64,000 bases of DNA from Monocercomonoides exilis (taxonomy: Eukaryota; Preaxostyla; Oxymonadida; Polymastigidae): assembly GCA_001643675.2 (NCBI GenBank), contig LSRY02000036.1, positions 415,501-479,500 of the forward strand, written 5' to 3'. Every line of letters starts with the position of its first letter. Position 1 is the stretch's first letter. This document shows, piece after piece, positions 33,985-46,787 of the stretch. Under the pieces are notes generated by a model. That model was not told the origin of the DNA and did no database searches. It saw nothing but the letters and a program-made list of their open reading frames with translations. The position numbers were made by a program, and so were the translations under genes.

Positions 33985-36900
33985 TCAAAAGAAATATGAC
34001 AAGAACTCTTCCGACTCCAGCGCGTCTTTCTCCACAATCACCTCCACACGCCCCGCCCTTTCTTCTTCTTCTGCTGCTGCTTCTTCTGCTTCTCCCTCCA
34101 TCCTTTCCATCCCTTCCATGTCGTCGTGCTTCTTGCTGCTGTGTGGAGATGCCGAATCCAGAGAAGCCGGCTGAAGAGACAGCAACATCTGTGCCTGTGC
34201 CTGTGCCTGTGTCTGCACAGCAGGCGCTCTGTTCTCCTCTTCCCTCAGCCGCCTCTCAAACTCCCCCCAAAACGAGCTCCCAACCCGCTGCGCCCAAACA
34301 AGCGTCGCCTCGTCAAACGTCGCATCCGACAGAACCTTCCCCAGCTGCTCTGCCCCGCCCGCCCGTCTGCCCCGCCCCTTCAGCTCCCGCTGGATCTGCT
34401 CCCGCTCCTTCCGCGGGATCGCAAAGTCTGCCCCCAGCCACACAAACACGCTCCTCTGCCCTGCCAATCGCATCGCCATACTACTGCTGCTGCTATTGTT
34501 GCTATGGTCATTGCCATTGCTATTGCTGCTGCCTGCCCCTCCCTTCCCTCGCTCCCTCCACCCCCAACCAGCGGCACCAGAACAAGACACCGCGACGACG
34601 ACAGCCCTTCGCTGTCAAACGAGTCGATCTCTGTCCACTTCGGATACTCAAACATCCGCGCCATCGGTGGATTTTCTCCTCCTCCTCCACTTCCTCCTCC
34701 ACTTCCTCTGCTCTCCATGTCCCAGGCAGATGCGACACTTCGCACTGACTGCTCATCTGCTCCTGAATAGCACAATGATGCTGCTGATGATGATGATGAG
34801 CTTGGCAGATTATGTTGTTGTTGATGTTGCATATCTTGGCTGGCCACTGCAGCCGTTGTGCTTTCCATCCGCAGCCCCATCGGCTTTCCCACACATTCCT
34901 CGTGCTGTGCAGACGGTGGCACACCCAACGACAGCACCAGACGCGACGGACACACCGATCTCGATGGCGGCGTCTGAAACACATCTGCCCTTCCGTCCTC
35001 CTCTTCCTCTTCCTCCTCCTCTTCCCTGCTCTCCTCGCTACCTCTTCCCCTCACACCTTCAACCCCATTCTCATTCTCATTCTCACTCCCATTTTCTCCC
35101 CTGCCCTCACCCTCGCCTTCGCCTTCACCCTCACCTTCACCCTCGCCCCCGCTCCTGCTCCTGCTGCCCCACCCGCCCTCGCCAAACATCCCCCTGTCTG
35201 TGTGTGCATTCCGCTCCTGCTCAAACTGCCGCTGTGCTTCTCCTCTCCGCAGCCTCGGCGACGATGAAGGAGGCGTCCCAAAAGCTGCAAAAGGTGCAAA
35301 TGATGCAAATGAGACAGCTCCCCTCCCAGACAAGCTTCCAGAGCATGCTGGCGACACTGCCCCTCCTCCTCCTGTTCCTGTTCCCAATCCCATCCCAAAC
35401 GACCCCAGCCGCCGGATCCGCCTCGTCAGCGCCGGCGTGCTTGCACCCGAGCAGACCGACAACTGCCCCGGCGATGGCGCTCCCGACGGCAAAGGCGACG
35501 CCTCGCCTGCACTGTCCAAAGGGAAGTGCTGCACAGAAGACGACTCGCTTGTGCTGAACAGCGACGATAGGAACGAACGCGACTCTGCCTCACTCAACGC
35601 TTTTCCTCTTTCCTCTTCTCTTTCCTCTTCTCTTTCTCTTCCTCCTGCTTTTGATTCTGTGTCTTCTACTGAATCATATTCTGTGTGAGTTGAGTGTGTT
35701 GAGCGAGATGAGAATGCCAGCTCTTCATGCTGCTCAGCTGTGCTTCTTCTCTCTCTCCATTCTGACTGCTTCCTGTCTCCCCCCTCCCTTCCTCCTGAGC
35801 TCCTTCTGCTTCCTCCTCTTTCTCCCTCTGCCCTCCTCTCACTCAGAAACTCCCCCTCTCCAATCTCTCTTCTTTCGCTCTTTCTCTTTCTCCTCCTCCT
35901 TCTCTTTCTTCTTCTTCTTCTCTTTTCACTCCTTTCACTCTTTTCACTCCTTTCACTCCTTCTGCTGCTATCAATGCTGTTGATGCTGTTGATGCTGTTG
36001 ATGCTCCCTGTCTGAAGTGAATGTGAATGTGAATGTTTGTGGAAGCACCCCAGCTGAGTCGCTCTTCCCATCTCAGATGTCGTTTCTCTTTCTCTTTCTC
36101 TTTCTGTCTGCCCAATTGATGATGATGAAGATAATGTTGATGATGAAGTTAAAGATGATGATGATGATAATGTTGATTGTAAATGTGAAGGTGAAGGTGA
36201 TTGTGATTGTGAATGAAGATGAAGATGGAGATTGGAAAGTGCAGGCACACAAGAATCACTCGGCGTTTGGGTTGAAGTGGATGGCGAGGTGGATGATGAA
36301 GTGGAACAATCAGACGATGATGATGGCAATGAAGTGGAATGGAATGATAGCAGAGGAACAGAACGAGGAATGTGAAGTGTCGGAAGTGCAGCAAATGCGA
36401 TTCCCTTTTTCTCTTCCCCCTTTCTCTCCTGCTGAAGTGGTGTCTCTGTGTTCTTTGCTGCTGATGCTGTTGATGATGATGATGTTGATGATGAATGAAG
36501 AGAGTGCTCAATCTGAGATGACGCCTGCGAATCTGCTGCAGATGAGTGCACAGAACACTCACAACACTCAGAACTCAATGAACTCAATGAACTTCTTTCC
36601 TCCTTCTCTTCTTTTTCTTCTTCTGTTTCTTCTTCTATCTCTTTGGCAGTGTCTGTATTTGTGCCTCTCCGCTCCTCTTTTGCCCTCTCTCGCTCCCTCT
36701 CTCCCATCTTCTGCAGCTGACTGCTCTTCCCATGCTCACAAGACACAACACTGTCTGCCAGCTCATCTGGCTGCCCCGAAGAAGACGAGGGAAGAAAAGA
36801 GAACGATGAGAACGATGAGAAGGACGAATCACACGCACAACAAGAATTTGAAGAAGAAATTGAAGAATGAGAAGACGATTCATCATTTCTCTCTCTTTCT

Positions 36901-39615
36901 TCTCTTTCACCCCCTCCCTTCATCCATAGCCTCCCCCCAACTGCCCACAACGCCTCTTCATCCAGCGCCGAGTCTTCCCCAATCACTTCGCTCGTGTCGC
37001 TCAGCCTCCCAAAATCAACAGTCGCCAGCTGACTTCTTTCTCTTTCTCTTTCTTCTCTTTCTCTTCCTCTTCCTCCATTCGGCTTCTCATCCTCAGATGC
37101 TCTTCGGAATGTCTTCAGCTCTTCATACTGATTGTTCTGTGTGGATGTTGTGAATGATGATGATGATGATGATGATGATGAAGTCGTTGATGAGGTTGTG
37201 TGTGTCTCCACCTGACGCCTCTGACTCACCTCGTTCAGACAACAATCCGGCTGCTCTTCCACCATCCTTTGCAGAAGCTTCCAGAACTCTCTTTCTTCTC
37301 TCCATTCAATCGACTCACACACTTTTTCTGCCTCACTTTTTCCTCTTCCTTCTCTTCCTTCTTCTTCTTCTTCTTTTCCTTCTTCTTCTCTTTCCCATCT
37401 GTTCCCCTGCCGCACACACACCACTTCCTCTCTCCCCTCCCTCCTCTCCCGCACCAGCGGAAACACCTCCGCCGGCAGCGAAAGCACTGCCTCTCGCTCA
37501 AACACCGTCTTCGTGTCGATCTTCACCCCGCCTTCCAACTCTGTCTCCTCCACCATCTCTGCCACCAGTGGCACCCGATGCTCTCCTTCTCCTTCCCCTT
37601 CTCTTCCTTCTTCCTCTTCTTCTTCCCTTTCTTCCCTTTCTTCTCTTCTTCTTCTTCTCTCTTCCCTCTCTCTTTCATTTCCCCTCTGCTCATTCTCTGC
37701 CACTTCCTCACTTTCCTCATCCCCTCCCAATCTCTCTCTATCTGTCCAAAGCACAGAGTCACTTCTCTCTCTTCCCCAAACACATTGTTCTTTCCCATCC
37801 TCATCTGCCTCCTCTTCTCTTCTTTCTCTTCGCTCACTCTGCTCTTTTCCCTCTTCTTCTTTCATCTCTTCTGCTTCTCTCCCTCCTTTCCCACAAAACT
37901 CCCCTTTTCTCGTCTTCCTCTTCCTCTCTTTCTCTCTTTCATGCCTCTCCTTCACTCGCTTCAGCTTCGCTTCAAGCTCCCCCAGACTCCTCGAAAACTT
38001 CTCACACTCTTTCTTCTCCCATCTCTCTTCTTCTTCTTCATTCTCACTCTCCTTTCCACTCTTCCCAAAAGGCAGCTGCTCCCCCAGCCACCGCCCATAC
38101 TCCACCCCTGCTGCCACATACTCCCTCTTCGCCTTCATCCCCACCCACACCCCAACCCCACACCTCCCAAACAGCACATACACAAACCGCCGGTCAAACG
38201 ACTTCTCGCTCAGCGGAACACCAACCCTGTGCGGTGTCACTGCTGCCACCCTCTCCATCTTCTCCTTCCTCTCCTTCCTCTCCTCCTTCCTCCTCCAATT
38301 ATCTTTTCTCCCTCTTCTCCCTCTTCTCCCCCTTCTTTCTCCTTCATCTTCTTCATCGTCTTCTTCCTCAGAATAATCTGAACTGCTTCCTTCTCCTTCC
38401 TCTTCATCCTCTTCCTCATCCTCTACCAACGCAAACTCTGATGGGTTGCTCTGTGCTCCCATCCTCCACAGCCCCCACATCACCCCCTTCTCCTTCTCAT
38501 TCTCCTTCTCATTCTCCTTCTCATTCTCATTCTCATTCTCTCTTTCGCTCTTCTCCCTCTCCCTCTTCTCCCACAACTGCCACAGCCCCTCCTGCTGCCG
38601 AGACTCCAGCTGAAGCTGCCGCACAAACCCCTCGTTCGGCCGGATCACCCCGCGCTCCCGCCGGCTCCACGACAGCACACACGACAGCGACGCATTCAGC
38701 GCATACATCAGATACCCCAGACACACAGACGCCGACCGCGACACCCCCTGGTGGCAGTGCACAAAAAACACCGCCTCCTTCCCTTCCCCGTCTCTTCCCC
38801 CGTCCATGTCCCCCCTGCTCCTCCTCTGCCTGTCCAACCCCATCCCACTCTCTTTTTTCTCCCTCCCCTCTCTTCCCCGTTTCTCATGCTCCCCATCCTC
38901 CAATGCTGCAATCTTCCTCCTCTTCCTCCTCATCTTCCTCGTCTTCCTCCTCCTCCACTCCCGCCGCTCTGCCTCGATCGCAAAGATCGCATACGGCAGC
39001 AGCGAGATCACATCCTGCTCTGCGTCGTCGCTCAGATTCACCTGCATGTACCGGAACTCCCCAGGGAAATACGCCGGGCACACCCCTGCTGCACAGTTCA
39101 GGATGTGCGTCACCCCCCTTCCCATGCAGCAGCTCCCGGTCCGCCGCCACCTTCCGAGACCCCACATACACATACGGCAGCACCCCCGAGCACTGCCCCT
39201 CGAAGTACTGCAGCTTCTCCGCCCGCGCCGCCTCCTCGTCCACTGACACCGTCCGCCTCGCCAGAATCTTCGAGATGTCCAGCATCAGCGACTGCTTCCC
39301 GTGCACCGCCCCTCCCGCTGCCTCTCCTCTTCCTCCCTCCCCTGCCCCAATTCCAACCCCAATTCCAACCCCAATCCCAACCCCAGCCCCAACCATTCCT
39401 TCAACATTCCTCTTTTCCTTTTCCCTGCTCTCTCCCAGCCCTTCCCCTCCATCTGCCTCTCCCCTCATCGCTGCTCCCCGCAACACCCTCTGCTCCTCGC
39501 CTTCTCCTGCACCCTCTCCACACTCGCTTCCGTGCCCTCCTCTTCCATCCAGTTCAGCACAATTTGTATTTTCTTCCTGCTGCGCTCTTTTCTGCTTTTC
39601 GTCGTCCGTTTCCAT
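33985..39615 (-). CDS. MKP1-like dual-specificity phosphatase with gelsolin-like segments, right copy (frameshifted)
   Basis: Mirror of 24981-30607 and the better copy: a single 1597-codon frame covers 34380-39173. It still has two breaks. Six C at 39113-39118 (five G in the left arm) split the N-terminal part (ATG 39615) from the catalytic frame. Three C at 34546-34548 (four G in the left arm) split off the C-terminal gelsolin-like end, which reopens to the TGA at 33985-33987. HCHQGVSRS is encoded at 38734-38760. Order: N-terminal Gly-rich region, DSP domain, first gelsolin-like segment (VYVLFG...VGVWVG), very long Ser/Glu/Arg disordered region, then VFVWLGADF. Each arm is intact where the other is broken, so the natural product is probably one protein of about 1870 aa; this is inference. 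Confidence 0.8.
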
Positions 39616-41512
39616 TCCTTTCTGTTTCGATATTTTCTGCGTCTTGCCTGTGTTTCCGCCCCCTCCGTCCAGTTCCTGAACGGATATTCAATCCTCTTTC
39701 TTTCCCAACAATTATATAATGGGCCGCTCAAAACTCCTTCCTCATAAAAACACTCTTCGAAAAGTTAACGAATATTCACCATCCAAATATACAGTATTAT
39801 TAATTTTATTTTTGCAGCAAGCACACAATGATACAAAATCAATAAAACATTAATTATTGAGAATTATTCTGAGATGAGAAAATGAAATATGATTGAAAAA
39901 CACTCAAAAAAGACAATCTTTCTCTCCTTTTTTTTTTATCACAAAAAAAATTAATATCGGTATCAATTGAAAAAATAGAAGCAAATTGATTGTGGTGAAA
40001 AGCAAAGAAAAAGTCGTCATTTGCCATCAAACGCACAGAAAAGACAAATTGCACTTCAAATCATCGTTCTCCTCACTCAACCTTCGAGCACAAATTCTGA
40101 TTAACCTTTTGAAGCAGACACACTCCACAGGCATCTGCTGCTCCTGAACGATCCAATTTCAGTTGAGAGAACAATAGATGAACGAAGTGGAGATGTCTTT
40201 CAACAGGCACCGAAGCCAATGAACACGAAAAAAGTGCAACATGAAATGGCCTCTGTGTTTTCCAAAGGGACTTTGCTTCTTCATTCCTTCCCTTCTCTCA
40301 AAAACACCTCTTCTGTCTCCGTCTGCCTTGCCTGCCCGCCACGCCAATTCCACCCAGCCCAAACAACACCTGCTTCTTCATCTTCAACATTGCTTCCCAA
40401 CCAACCCCCACAAAAAGCACATGTCTTCCCCGTTCTGTCCAGCTGGCACATACCTTTCACAACCCCGTGGCTGCTGCTCTCTGATCTGCCAATCGTCTTC
40501 AAATGCCTCTTTCTGCCTTTGGCGTTGTTATTCAATTCCTCTTTTGTTGTCTCTTTGCAGATTGCTGTCTTTCATGATTTATAAGACAGCACACACAGAA
40601 GGAGAGACAGAAAACATGGCTGAGGATCTTTCTGCAAAACGAATTCAAAACGAATTCAAGACGAACTGAGAGAGTTCTCCTTTTCTGCCCCAATCCTTCT
40701 CCTTCTCCACTGCTTCCTTTCCCCAATGAACACAAAAAACATTTCTGCATCATTTGGGAGCAGCTCCTATGCCCATTTCATCGTCAAGGAAATCCACTTC
40801 CCATGCGCCAAACACAACAGCCATCAAGCTGCAAATGCTCTTGGTGTGTTTTCTTCAATATATAAAAAGGGAACAAGCCTGATGATGCGTTTGCAAATAA
40901 AAAGGAATGAAATGAAGAAGAAGGGGAAAAAAGCGTGAAAGTCATATCGCAGACCTCGTGTTTGAAAGAGGAATACTGGTTTTCAGACATTTATTTCTTT
41001 CAGCTGAACCAATCTGGTTGTTTGTCATCCTTTCCTCCTCCTCCAAGTTCCATTCTCGTGTGCTGAAATGTAGATAAGGCACAAATACACAAACTGCAAA
41101 GAGTTCAGAAAAACAACAAAAAAAATCAAAAGAAAACCATCATTGTTTCTGTTTCTGTTTGAATTATTATTTGTTTGATCAAAAAAAATCAAAAAAACAC
41201 TTGTGTTTGCTCTGTTTTTCTTTCGTTTTGCTCCCCATCAACAATGTTTGTGTTTTCTGATTGTTCTGCCGACGCAATGCTTTGCCCTGCTGATGGAACG
41301 TGTTTTTCGCAATCAGAATGGATGAGCGCGTCAACAGAGCGAATGCAGATGGAATCGAGGAGATTTCTCCAAAGAATAGGTTTGGGGGTTTGTTTATTTT
41401 TGCTGTGTTTTTTTCGGGCCACGTCTTTTGGTGATTTGCACAATTCTGCGAAGAGCTGTATAATGAGCTGGGGCAATGCTCAGAGGCGGAGCAAAAACAG
41501 AAGACAGAAGAA
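39616..41512. other. Gene-poor spacer within right arm
   Basis: Mirror of 23085-24980. It holds an ATG frame of 121 codons at 40219-40584 and one of 70 codons at 40726-40938 without recognisable motifs, and a possible 5' exon of the adjoining ARM-like gene: ELYNELGQC-like sequence at about 41454-41512, preceded by a GTTTGG donor near 41379. Confidence 0.4.
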
Positions 41513-42814
41513 ATGGACAGAGTGCTGAAAGACATGAGCACGGACGATATTTTTGATGTTTTCAAGGAAGAGCGGTTCGAGGAAATGCACAGAATGATTG
41601 AAGAAGAGAAAATGAAGATGGAGGATTGTGTGCGTTGGCTGATGGGCATTGGGCGTCGCACTGCATTGTGTGGTTTGTGGTGGATTAACTTTAAAGATTC
41701 TTTGCTGTGCAAACGATTTGAGAAGATGATTGTGAAAGAAGATGGGAGAAAGGAAGAAAAGAACGAAAAGCTGTTGATTCATCTTTGCGAGTGTTATCTT
41801 TTGCTATGCTATGCATATCCAAAGGAATTGCTTTCAATTTGTTTGCGTTGCGTTTTGAAAGTTGCTTCAGACAAAGATAGCAGTTGTGAAGCATTGATGG
41901 AAAAGGATATGGCTTTCACAGCCTTGGGCCACGTTGATGAGTTTGAGGCGTGCCTTTCTTTCTTTCTTTCTTTATTTCTTTCTAATTTTATTATATATAT
42001 ATATATTGAATGATTTTGATATTTGTTGACGAACACGCAAACAAAACAAAAACAGGAGGTGGATGAAGAAATGTATTTGGATGAAACATTGGAAATGATG
42101 AGATATCATCAGGAGCATCGCAACATGTCATCTTATGGATATCAGCTTGCGTGGGGGTTTTTGATAAGCAGACTGAGAAAAAACGAAAAGATGGAAAAGG
42201 TGATTGTGGAGGAGCTTCATTTTGTGAGAGAATCGAGGAGAGAACTGGAAGAGCTGAGAAAGCGGATGCACATGGAGAAAGCGGGAGACAGGCTGAAGAA
42301 AACAAATGAAGAAGAAGTTATTGAGAGATGGATTAAAGTTATTGGTGACTTTTTCGGATATTTCCGACTGAAGAACGAGGAATACAGCGAGCTGATTGGT
42401 GCAGTTGTTGGATTGTGCAAAGGAACGAGAGGGGATGGGAGCGCAATATTCATGAAGGGCATTGCTCGTCTGGCGAATGTTGCATGCCTTGAAGCAGTCA
42501 GCGTCGATTACTTGGCGAAGGGGGGAGCTGTTGATCTGATTTCCTCTGAAATGCGCCGATTGTGGTTGGATGACCAGACAGCAATTTATTGTTTGGATAT
42601 CACTTTGAATATTTGTCTGAAACTGAGAAAAAGGGGGGTGGATGAAAGAGAGGAAGCAAAAAGGAGAGGGATGGGGAGAGAGATGTTTGAGAGGATGGAA
42701 GAAGAAGGGCACGAAGATGCAATCGCAAGCTTTTATGGAGTGTTATGTTTTCTGAATCGCAGATACGGAAATCATTTATCAGAAAACATATCAGACTATT
42801 TTGTGAATGTCTGA
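41513..42814 (+). CDS. ARM-like family protein, right-arm copy (intact)
   Basis: Exons 41513-41947 and 42056-42814 give 397 codons. The 108-nt intron has the boundaries GAG|GCGTGC...AACAG|GAGGTG, so it is best read as a GC-AG intron, because no in-frame GT donor fits. The protein is alpha-helical and charged, with LCECYLLLCYAYPKELLS in exon 1 and EELHFVRESRRELEELRKR in exon 2. These blocks recur in the paralog at 52341-53737 (LCECYFLLF; KELHFVREAAREVEEL). The sequence just upstream of the ATG also aligns with that paralog (ELYNELGQC against LFNELENAC), so the true start is probably in an earlier exon. Such families look like ARM-type solenoids. I recall similar hypothetical proteins from oxymonads but did not search. 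Function is unknown. Confidence 0.75.
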
Positions 42815-44189
42815 TGAAACGAGAAGCATTTCATTTTGTTGGTGGATAATAATGTTTTTTTTATTTTTTTCATTTCTTTTCGTTTCATTTCTTTTCTTTT
42901 CTTTGGATTGGCTGACGATTCAGCAAACAGCTGCTTGAATCTTCTTTGGAAGCATTGATTATTTTTATTTTTATTTTTTATTTTCTATTCTTTGAAACAA
43001 AGTGAAAAAAAAGAAAGAAAAATGAAAAGAGATGAACAGAGTGCTTTGCCAGTTTTTCACAAATTGCGAAATCGCACCCTTCCTTCCCATTCCAGCCAGC
43101 TGTTCCATTTCCTACAAACCCCATCGCATCACCTGTTCCTCTGCTGAAAAGCATCCTCATCAGATGAATGTGCTGTTCGCAATTCCTCTTCCCAATTAGC
43201 AGTTGCTGTCTCCCACTCCTCAATCACAAGTCCAGCCAACACGCCCCAATCCTCCTCTTTTCTTCTCGCTCTACCATCTTCAAATCCATTCTCTTGGAGT
43301 GTTTCCTCGTCCCTTTTCAGTCCTGCGCTCTCTCCTTTTCAATTTTCTTTGCCTTCCTGTTTTGACTCCTTCGAAAAATACGTCTCAGTCTCTTCGCGCT
43401 TCTTCCGTTGCGCAACTCTGCGTGCCTCCAATGCATGTGCAGGCCGAAAGGCGAGTCTGGTTTGGTTGCAAAAGATTCAGTCTGCATTTGGCTCTGTTTT
43501 GCTTCTGATTCGCCTTCATTTCGATCTCTCAGGCTGCTCAGAACAACTATTATCGCAACAATAAACACAAAAAAATAAAAGGAAAGAAAAAGAAAAGGAA
43601 GCGAGCACACTTCCTATGAATGCATGCTCCTCATGGCTGGCAATGCCGTTTCCTCATCTTTCTCAGCTTCGTCGCTTTCCTTCAAGCATTCCGAATCTGA
43701 TGCAACCTCTTCCAACAAAAGTGGCCAGAAAAGTGATGATATCCCAAATGGCAAACCAGAAGCGCTCCTTTCTTCGACTGAACTCGCGCATTTCTTTTCC
43801 AGAAATCATCTCTTCATGCTGAGTTTGTTGAACAAAGACCATATTGGTTTTTTTTATTAAAGTTTGGTTAACGGTAAGCATTGATAAGAGGGGCGCATCT
43901 GCCTATGCCTTCTGAATAATGAGTGCACCATCCATGCTGAATGCCATTTTCTATTGTTATAAGTTGTTCTGTTTCTTATATCAACTGGCACATCATCCAT
44001 TTTTCATAAATTGTACAATCTCTCTAGTGCATAACTTCCTGAACAAAATAATCGTTGTCAGTGGATGCACCAACAAAATAATCGAGATGAAAGATTTTTC
44101 ACAATTTCCCTTAACAAATATTGAAATGAATTTGTTCTCATCCAAGTGCTTATGGGCCAACAAGTTCGAAATATCTTTGATAAAAGCAA
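42815..44189. other. Unresolved region, possible unrecognised spliced gene (right arm)
   Basis: Mirror of 20409-21783, with the same partly coding-looking minus strand and the same internal TGA. The stretch around 44021-44040 carries a cluster of substitutions relative to the left arm. Confidence 0.3.
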
Positions 44190-46787
44190 ATGAATTGTGT
44201 GATATTCTGTGCAATGGCAGCGTTGATGGTGCTAGCAGATGCGAGGGCAGGGCCAGCACAGCCGCTGGCGCTGGCAGCGCGTGTGGGCCGGGCAGAGCAA
44301 GGAGCAAATGGGCTGGAGCAAGTTGTGCGTCTGGCCGACGGGGAGTACGAGACGGGGTCGAACATGATAGCAATGCGCAAGCTGGTGGTGAAGGGAAGCG
44401 AAAAGGCGTCCGTCGGGGCAGTGGTGGCGGCAGAGGCCGGGGAGAAAGGAGAGCTGTTCAAACTGGAGAAGTCGAGCCTTTCGCTTCGCTGGGTGGGGCT
44501 GAGGAGCGTGTGGGCGAGCGTTGCAGAGGTGGGGGAGGAGAGCAGGCTGGGGATGCGGAAGTGCGAGATGGCGCTGGACTTTGGGCGTGTGCATGCAGTG
44601 GTGAACCGTGGCGGGTTTGTTGAGCTGTCGGAGGTGCAGCTTGTGCCAGTGGGCGGGGCAGAGCGGGTGCTGACGCTGGTGAAAGGGATGGGGCGTGGGG
44701 GCGAGGTGCGGATGTTTGGGATGGAGTTTGAGGGGCTGAGCACAGCGAGAGGAGAGGCGCTTGTGACAGACAGCTGTGCAGAGGCAGTGGTGCTGGAGGG
44801 GTGTGTCTTCCGGGGCATTCGTGAGGGGGCATGGGCAGCAGCAGCAGAAGAAGAAGAAGAAGAAGAAGAAGAAGAAGAAAAGAAGGCGCTGGGAGGGGCG
44901 CAAGCGTGCAGGGTGCATGGGTGCAGGTTTGAGGAAGTGGAAAACGGGCTGTATGGATGTGTTGTGATGGGGATGCTTGGGGGCGGGGCTGTGGAGGTGG
45001 AAGAGTGCACGTTCGACAGCTGCAAGACGAGCGGGGTGGAGGCGAGAGCAGCAGGAATTGCAGCAGCAGCGTCGGCGGAGGGGGTGTTTGGGCGAGCATC
45101 GGCGACGTACCGGTCGAACACATTCAAAAACCTGCACAGCACAGGAAGCGGAGGGGCGATCTATTTTGTCAGCAGCGGGACACTGACGATTTCGTCGTGC
45201 CGGTTTGAAGAGTGCTCGGCAGAGCAGAGCGGGGGAGCGGTTGCGGTGGAGCCGCTTGACGGGTCAGCGGGGAGCGTGGAGATTGCATCGTCGTCGTTCA
45301 AGACGTGCTCGGCGTCGTTGGATGGCGGGGTGCTGTTTGTGGGCGGGAGCGGGGCAGGGTCGGTGGTGGTGAAGTCGTCATCGATGCAGAAGTGCAGTGC
45401 GGGAGGGCGCGGGGGTGGGGTGTGCATGAACGGGACGCTTGTGCTGAAGTCGAGCGAGGTGAAGGAAGCGTCGGCGGGGTGTGGAGGAGGGGTGCACATT
45501 GAGGTGGCGAGCGGGGTATCGGAGATTGTGTCGTCGACGATCAAGGACGCGAACAGCAGCGGGCGGGGCGGGTGTGTGTATGTTGGGGAGGTGAGCGAAG
45601 GGGCGCGGCTGGAGATGAGGTCGTCGGATGTGAAGAGAGGGAGGGCAGAGGAAGAAGGAGGGTGTGTGCATTTGGGGAAAGTGCTGAAGAGGGGGTCGTT
45701 TGTTTGCGAATCGACAACGATTAAGGATGGGGTGACAGGGACAAATGGAGGGTGCCTGTTTGTGGAGTCGGTGGGTGGGCAGGGGAAGTTCACGATGAAG
45801 TCGTCGGATGTGAATGGGGGAGAGGCGAAGAAAGGGAGAGGGGGAGGGATCTTCTTTTCGGCAGGGCAGAAGCAGGAGGTGTATGAAGCGAGCGAGCGGC
45901 CGCAGATGATCATGAACTACATGATGTTTTCGGGGAACGAGGCGCAGAGCGGGGGGAAGGACATCGAGGCAGAAGAAGGGTGGAGCACGATCATCACAGA
46001 GAAGGTGTTCTACCGGTCGTACTCGATGAGCGAGCAGCCGCGTGTGTATGTGGAGGGGACAGGGGACATGAGCAACGTTTTGCCGGATGCGCCGTTCAAG
46101 AAGGTGATCATAGCGGCAGTTGTGGCATTCGCAGTGGTGGCAGCGGTTGTGGCGGTGGGTGTTGTGCTGTGTGCGTGCTTCTGTCCGTGCTGCGCGTGCT
46201 GTGCGTGCTGCCCGTGCTGCCGGCAATACAAGCTGCGGAAGGAGAAGGAGGAGAAGAGGAGGACGCGGCTGATGGTGAATGGGAGCAGCTTTGCGCTGCC
46301 AGCTGAGCCGCGGTCGACGAGAGACGAGAACGAGAGAGGGATGGGGCAGATGGTTGTTGCAGTGGACACAGCACAGAACGATCAGAAGTTTGGAGCAGAG
46401 CCTAACGGAAGCAGCGTGCAGACAGTTCAGATGGCACAGATGGCACCAGCAGGGATGGCGCCGTATCCGGTGCTGCCGCAGCAAGGGCAGGTGCCAGTGG
46501 CAGTGGGAGTGCAGTTTCAGGCGCCTCCGATGCAGCCGCCACCACAACAAGGGGTGGTGTATGGACCAGTGGGAAATGTGGCAGCTGGGTACATGCCAGT
46601 CTATCAGGGCACACAAGCACAGTATGTGATTGCGCAGCAGCCGTATCCACAGCCACCTCAACCACCTCAACCATCTCAGCCACCTCAGACACCTCAGACA
46701 CCTCAGACACAGCCAGCCATTTCACTGCCGAGCCAGTCGGATGTGCCTCAGAAGGAGATCGACAGCGACTTGCCTGTGAAAGTGTAG
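44190..46787 (+). CDS. TM-anchored beta-helix surface protein, right-arm copy (865 aa)
   Basis: Intact partner of 17832-20408, with the same order: signal peptide, beta-helix repeats, TM segment, juxtamembrane Cys cluster, Pro/Gln-rich tail ending in ...SDLPVKV. Differences from the left copy include a longer Glu tract (about 44849-44880), an Ala for Ile change in the TM segment (VVAFAVVAA), and two extra 9-bp PQT-encoding units near 46685-46710. A two-base codon replacement and in-frame repeat expansions suggest both copies are under coding constraint. Function is inferred only from architecture: a cell-surface, possibly adhesive protein. Confidence 0.85.
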   Translation: MNCVIFCAMAALMVLADARAGPAQPLALAARVGRAEQGANGLEQVVRLADGEYETGSNMIAMRKLVVKGSEKASVGAVVAAEAGEKGELFKLEKSSLSLRWVGLRSVWASVAEVGEESRLGMRKCEMALDFGRVHAVVNRGGFVELSEVQLVPVGGAERVLTLVKGMGRGGEVRMFGMEFEGLSTARGEALVTDSCAEAVVLEGCVFRGIREGAWAAAAEEEEEEEEEEEKKALGGAQACRVHGCRFEEVENGLYGCVVMGMLGGGAVEVEECTFDSCKTSGVEARAAGIAAAASAEGVFGRASATYRSNTFKNLHSTGSGGAIYFVSSGTLTISSCRFEECSAEQSGGAVAVEPLDGSAGSVEIASSSFKTCSASLDGGVLFVGGSGAGSVVVKSSSMQKCSAGGRGGGVCMNGTLVLKSSEVKEASAGCGGGVHIEVASGVSEIVSSTIKDANSSGRGGCVYVGEVSEGARLEMRSSDVKRGRAEEEGGCVHLGKVLKRGSFVCESTTIKDGVTGTNGGCLFVESVGGQGKFTMKSSDVNGGEAKKGRGGGIFFSAGQKQEVYEASERPQMIMNYMMFSGNEAQSGGKDIEAEEGWSTIITEKVFYRSYSMSEQPRVYVEGTGDMSNVLPDAPFKKVIIAAVVAFAVVAAVVAVGVVLCACFCPCCACCACCPCCRQYKLRKEKEEKRRTRLMVNGSSFALPAEPRSTRDENERGMGQMVVAVDTAQNDQKFGAEPNGSSVQTVQMAQMAPAGMAPYPVLPQQGQVPVAVGVQFQAPPMQPPPQQGVVYGPVGNVAAGYMPVYQGTQAQYVIAQQPYPQPPQPPQPSQPPQTPQTPQTQPAISLPSQSDVPQKEIDSDLPVKV

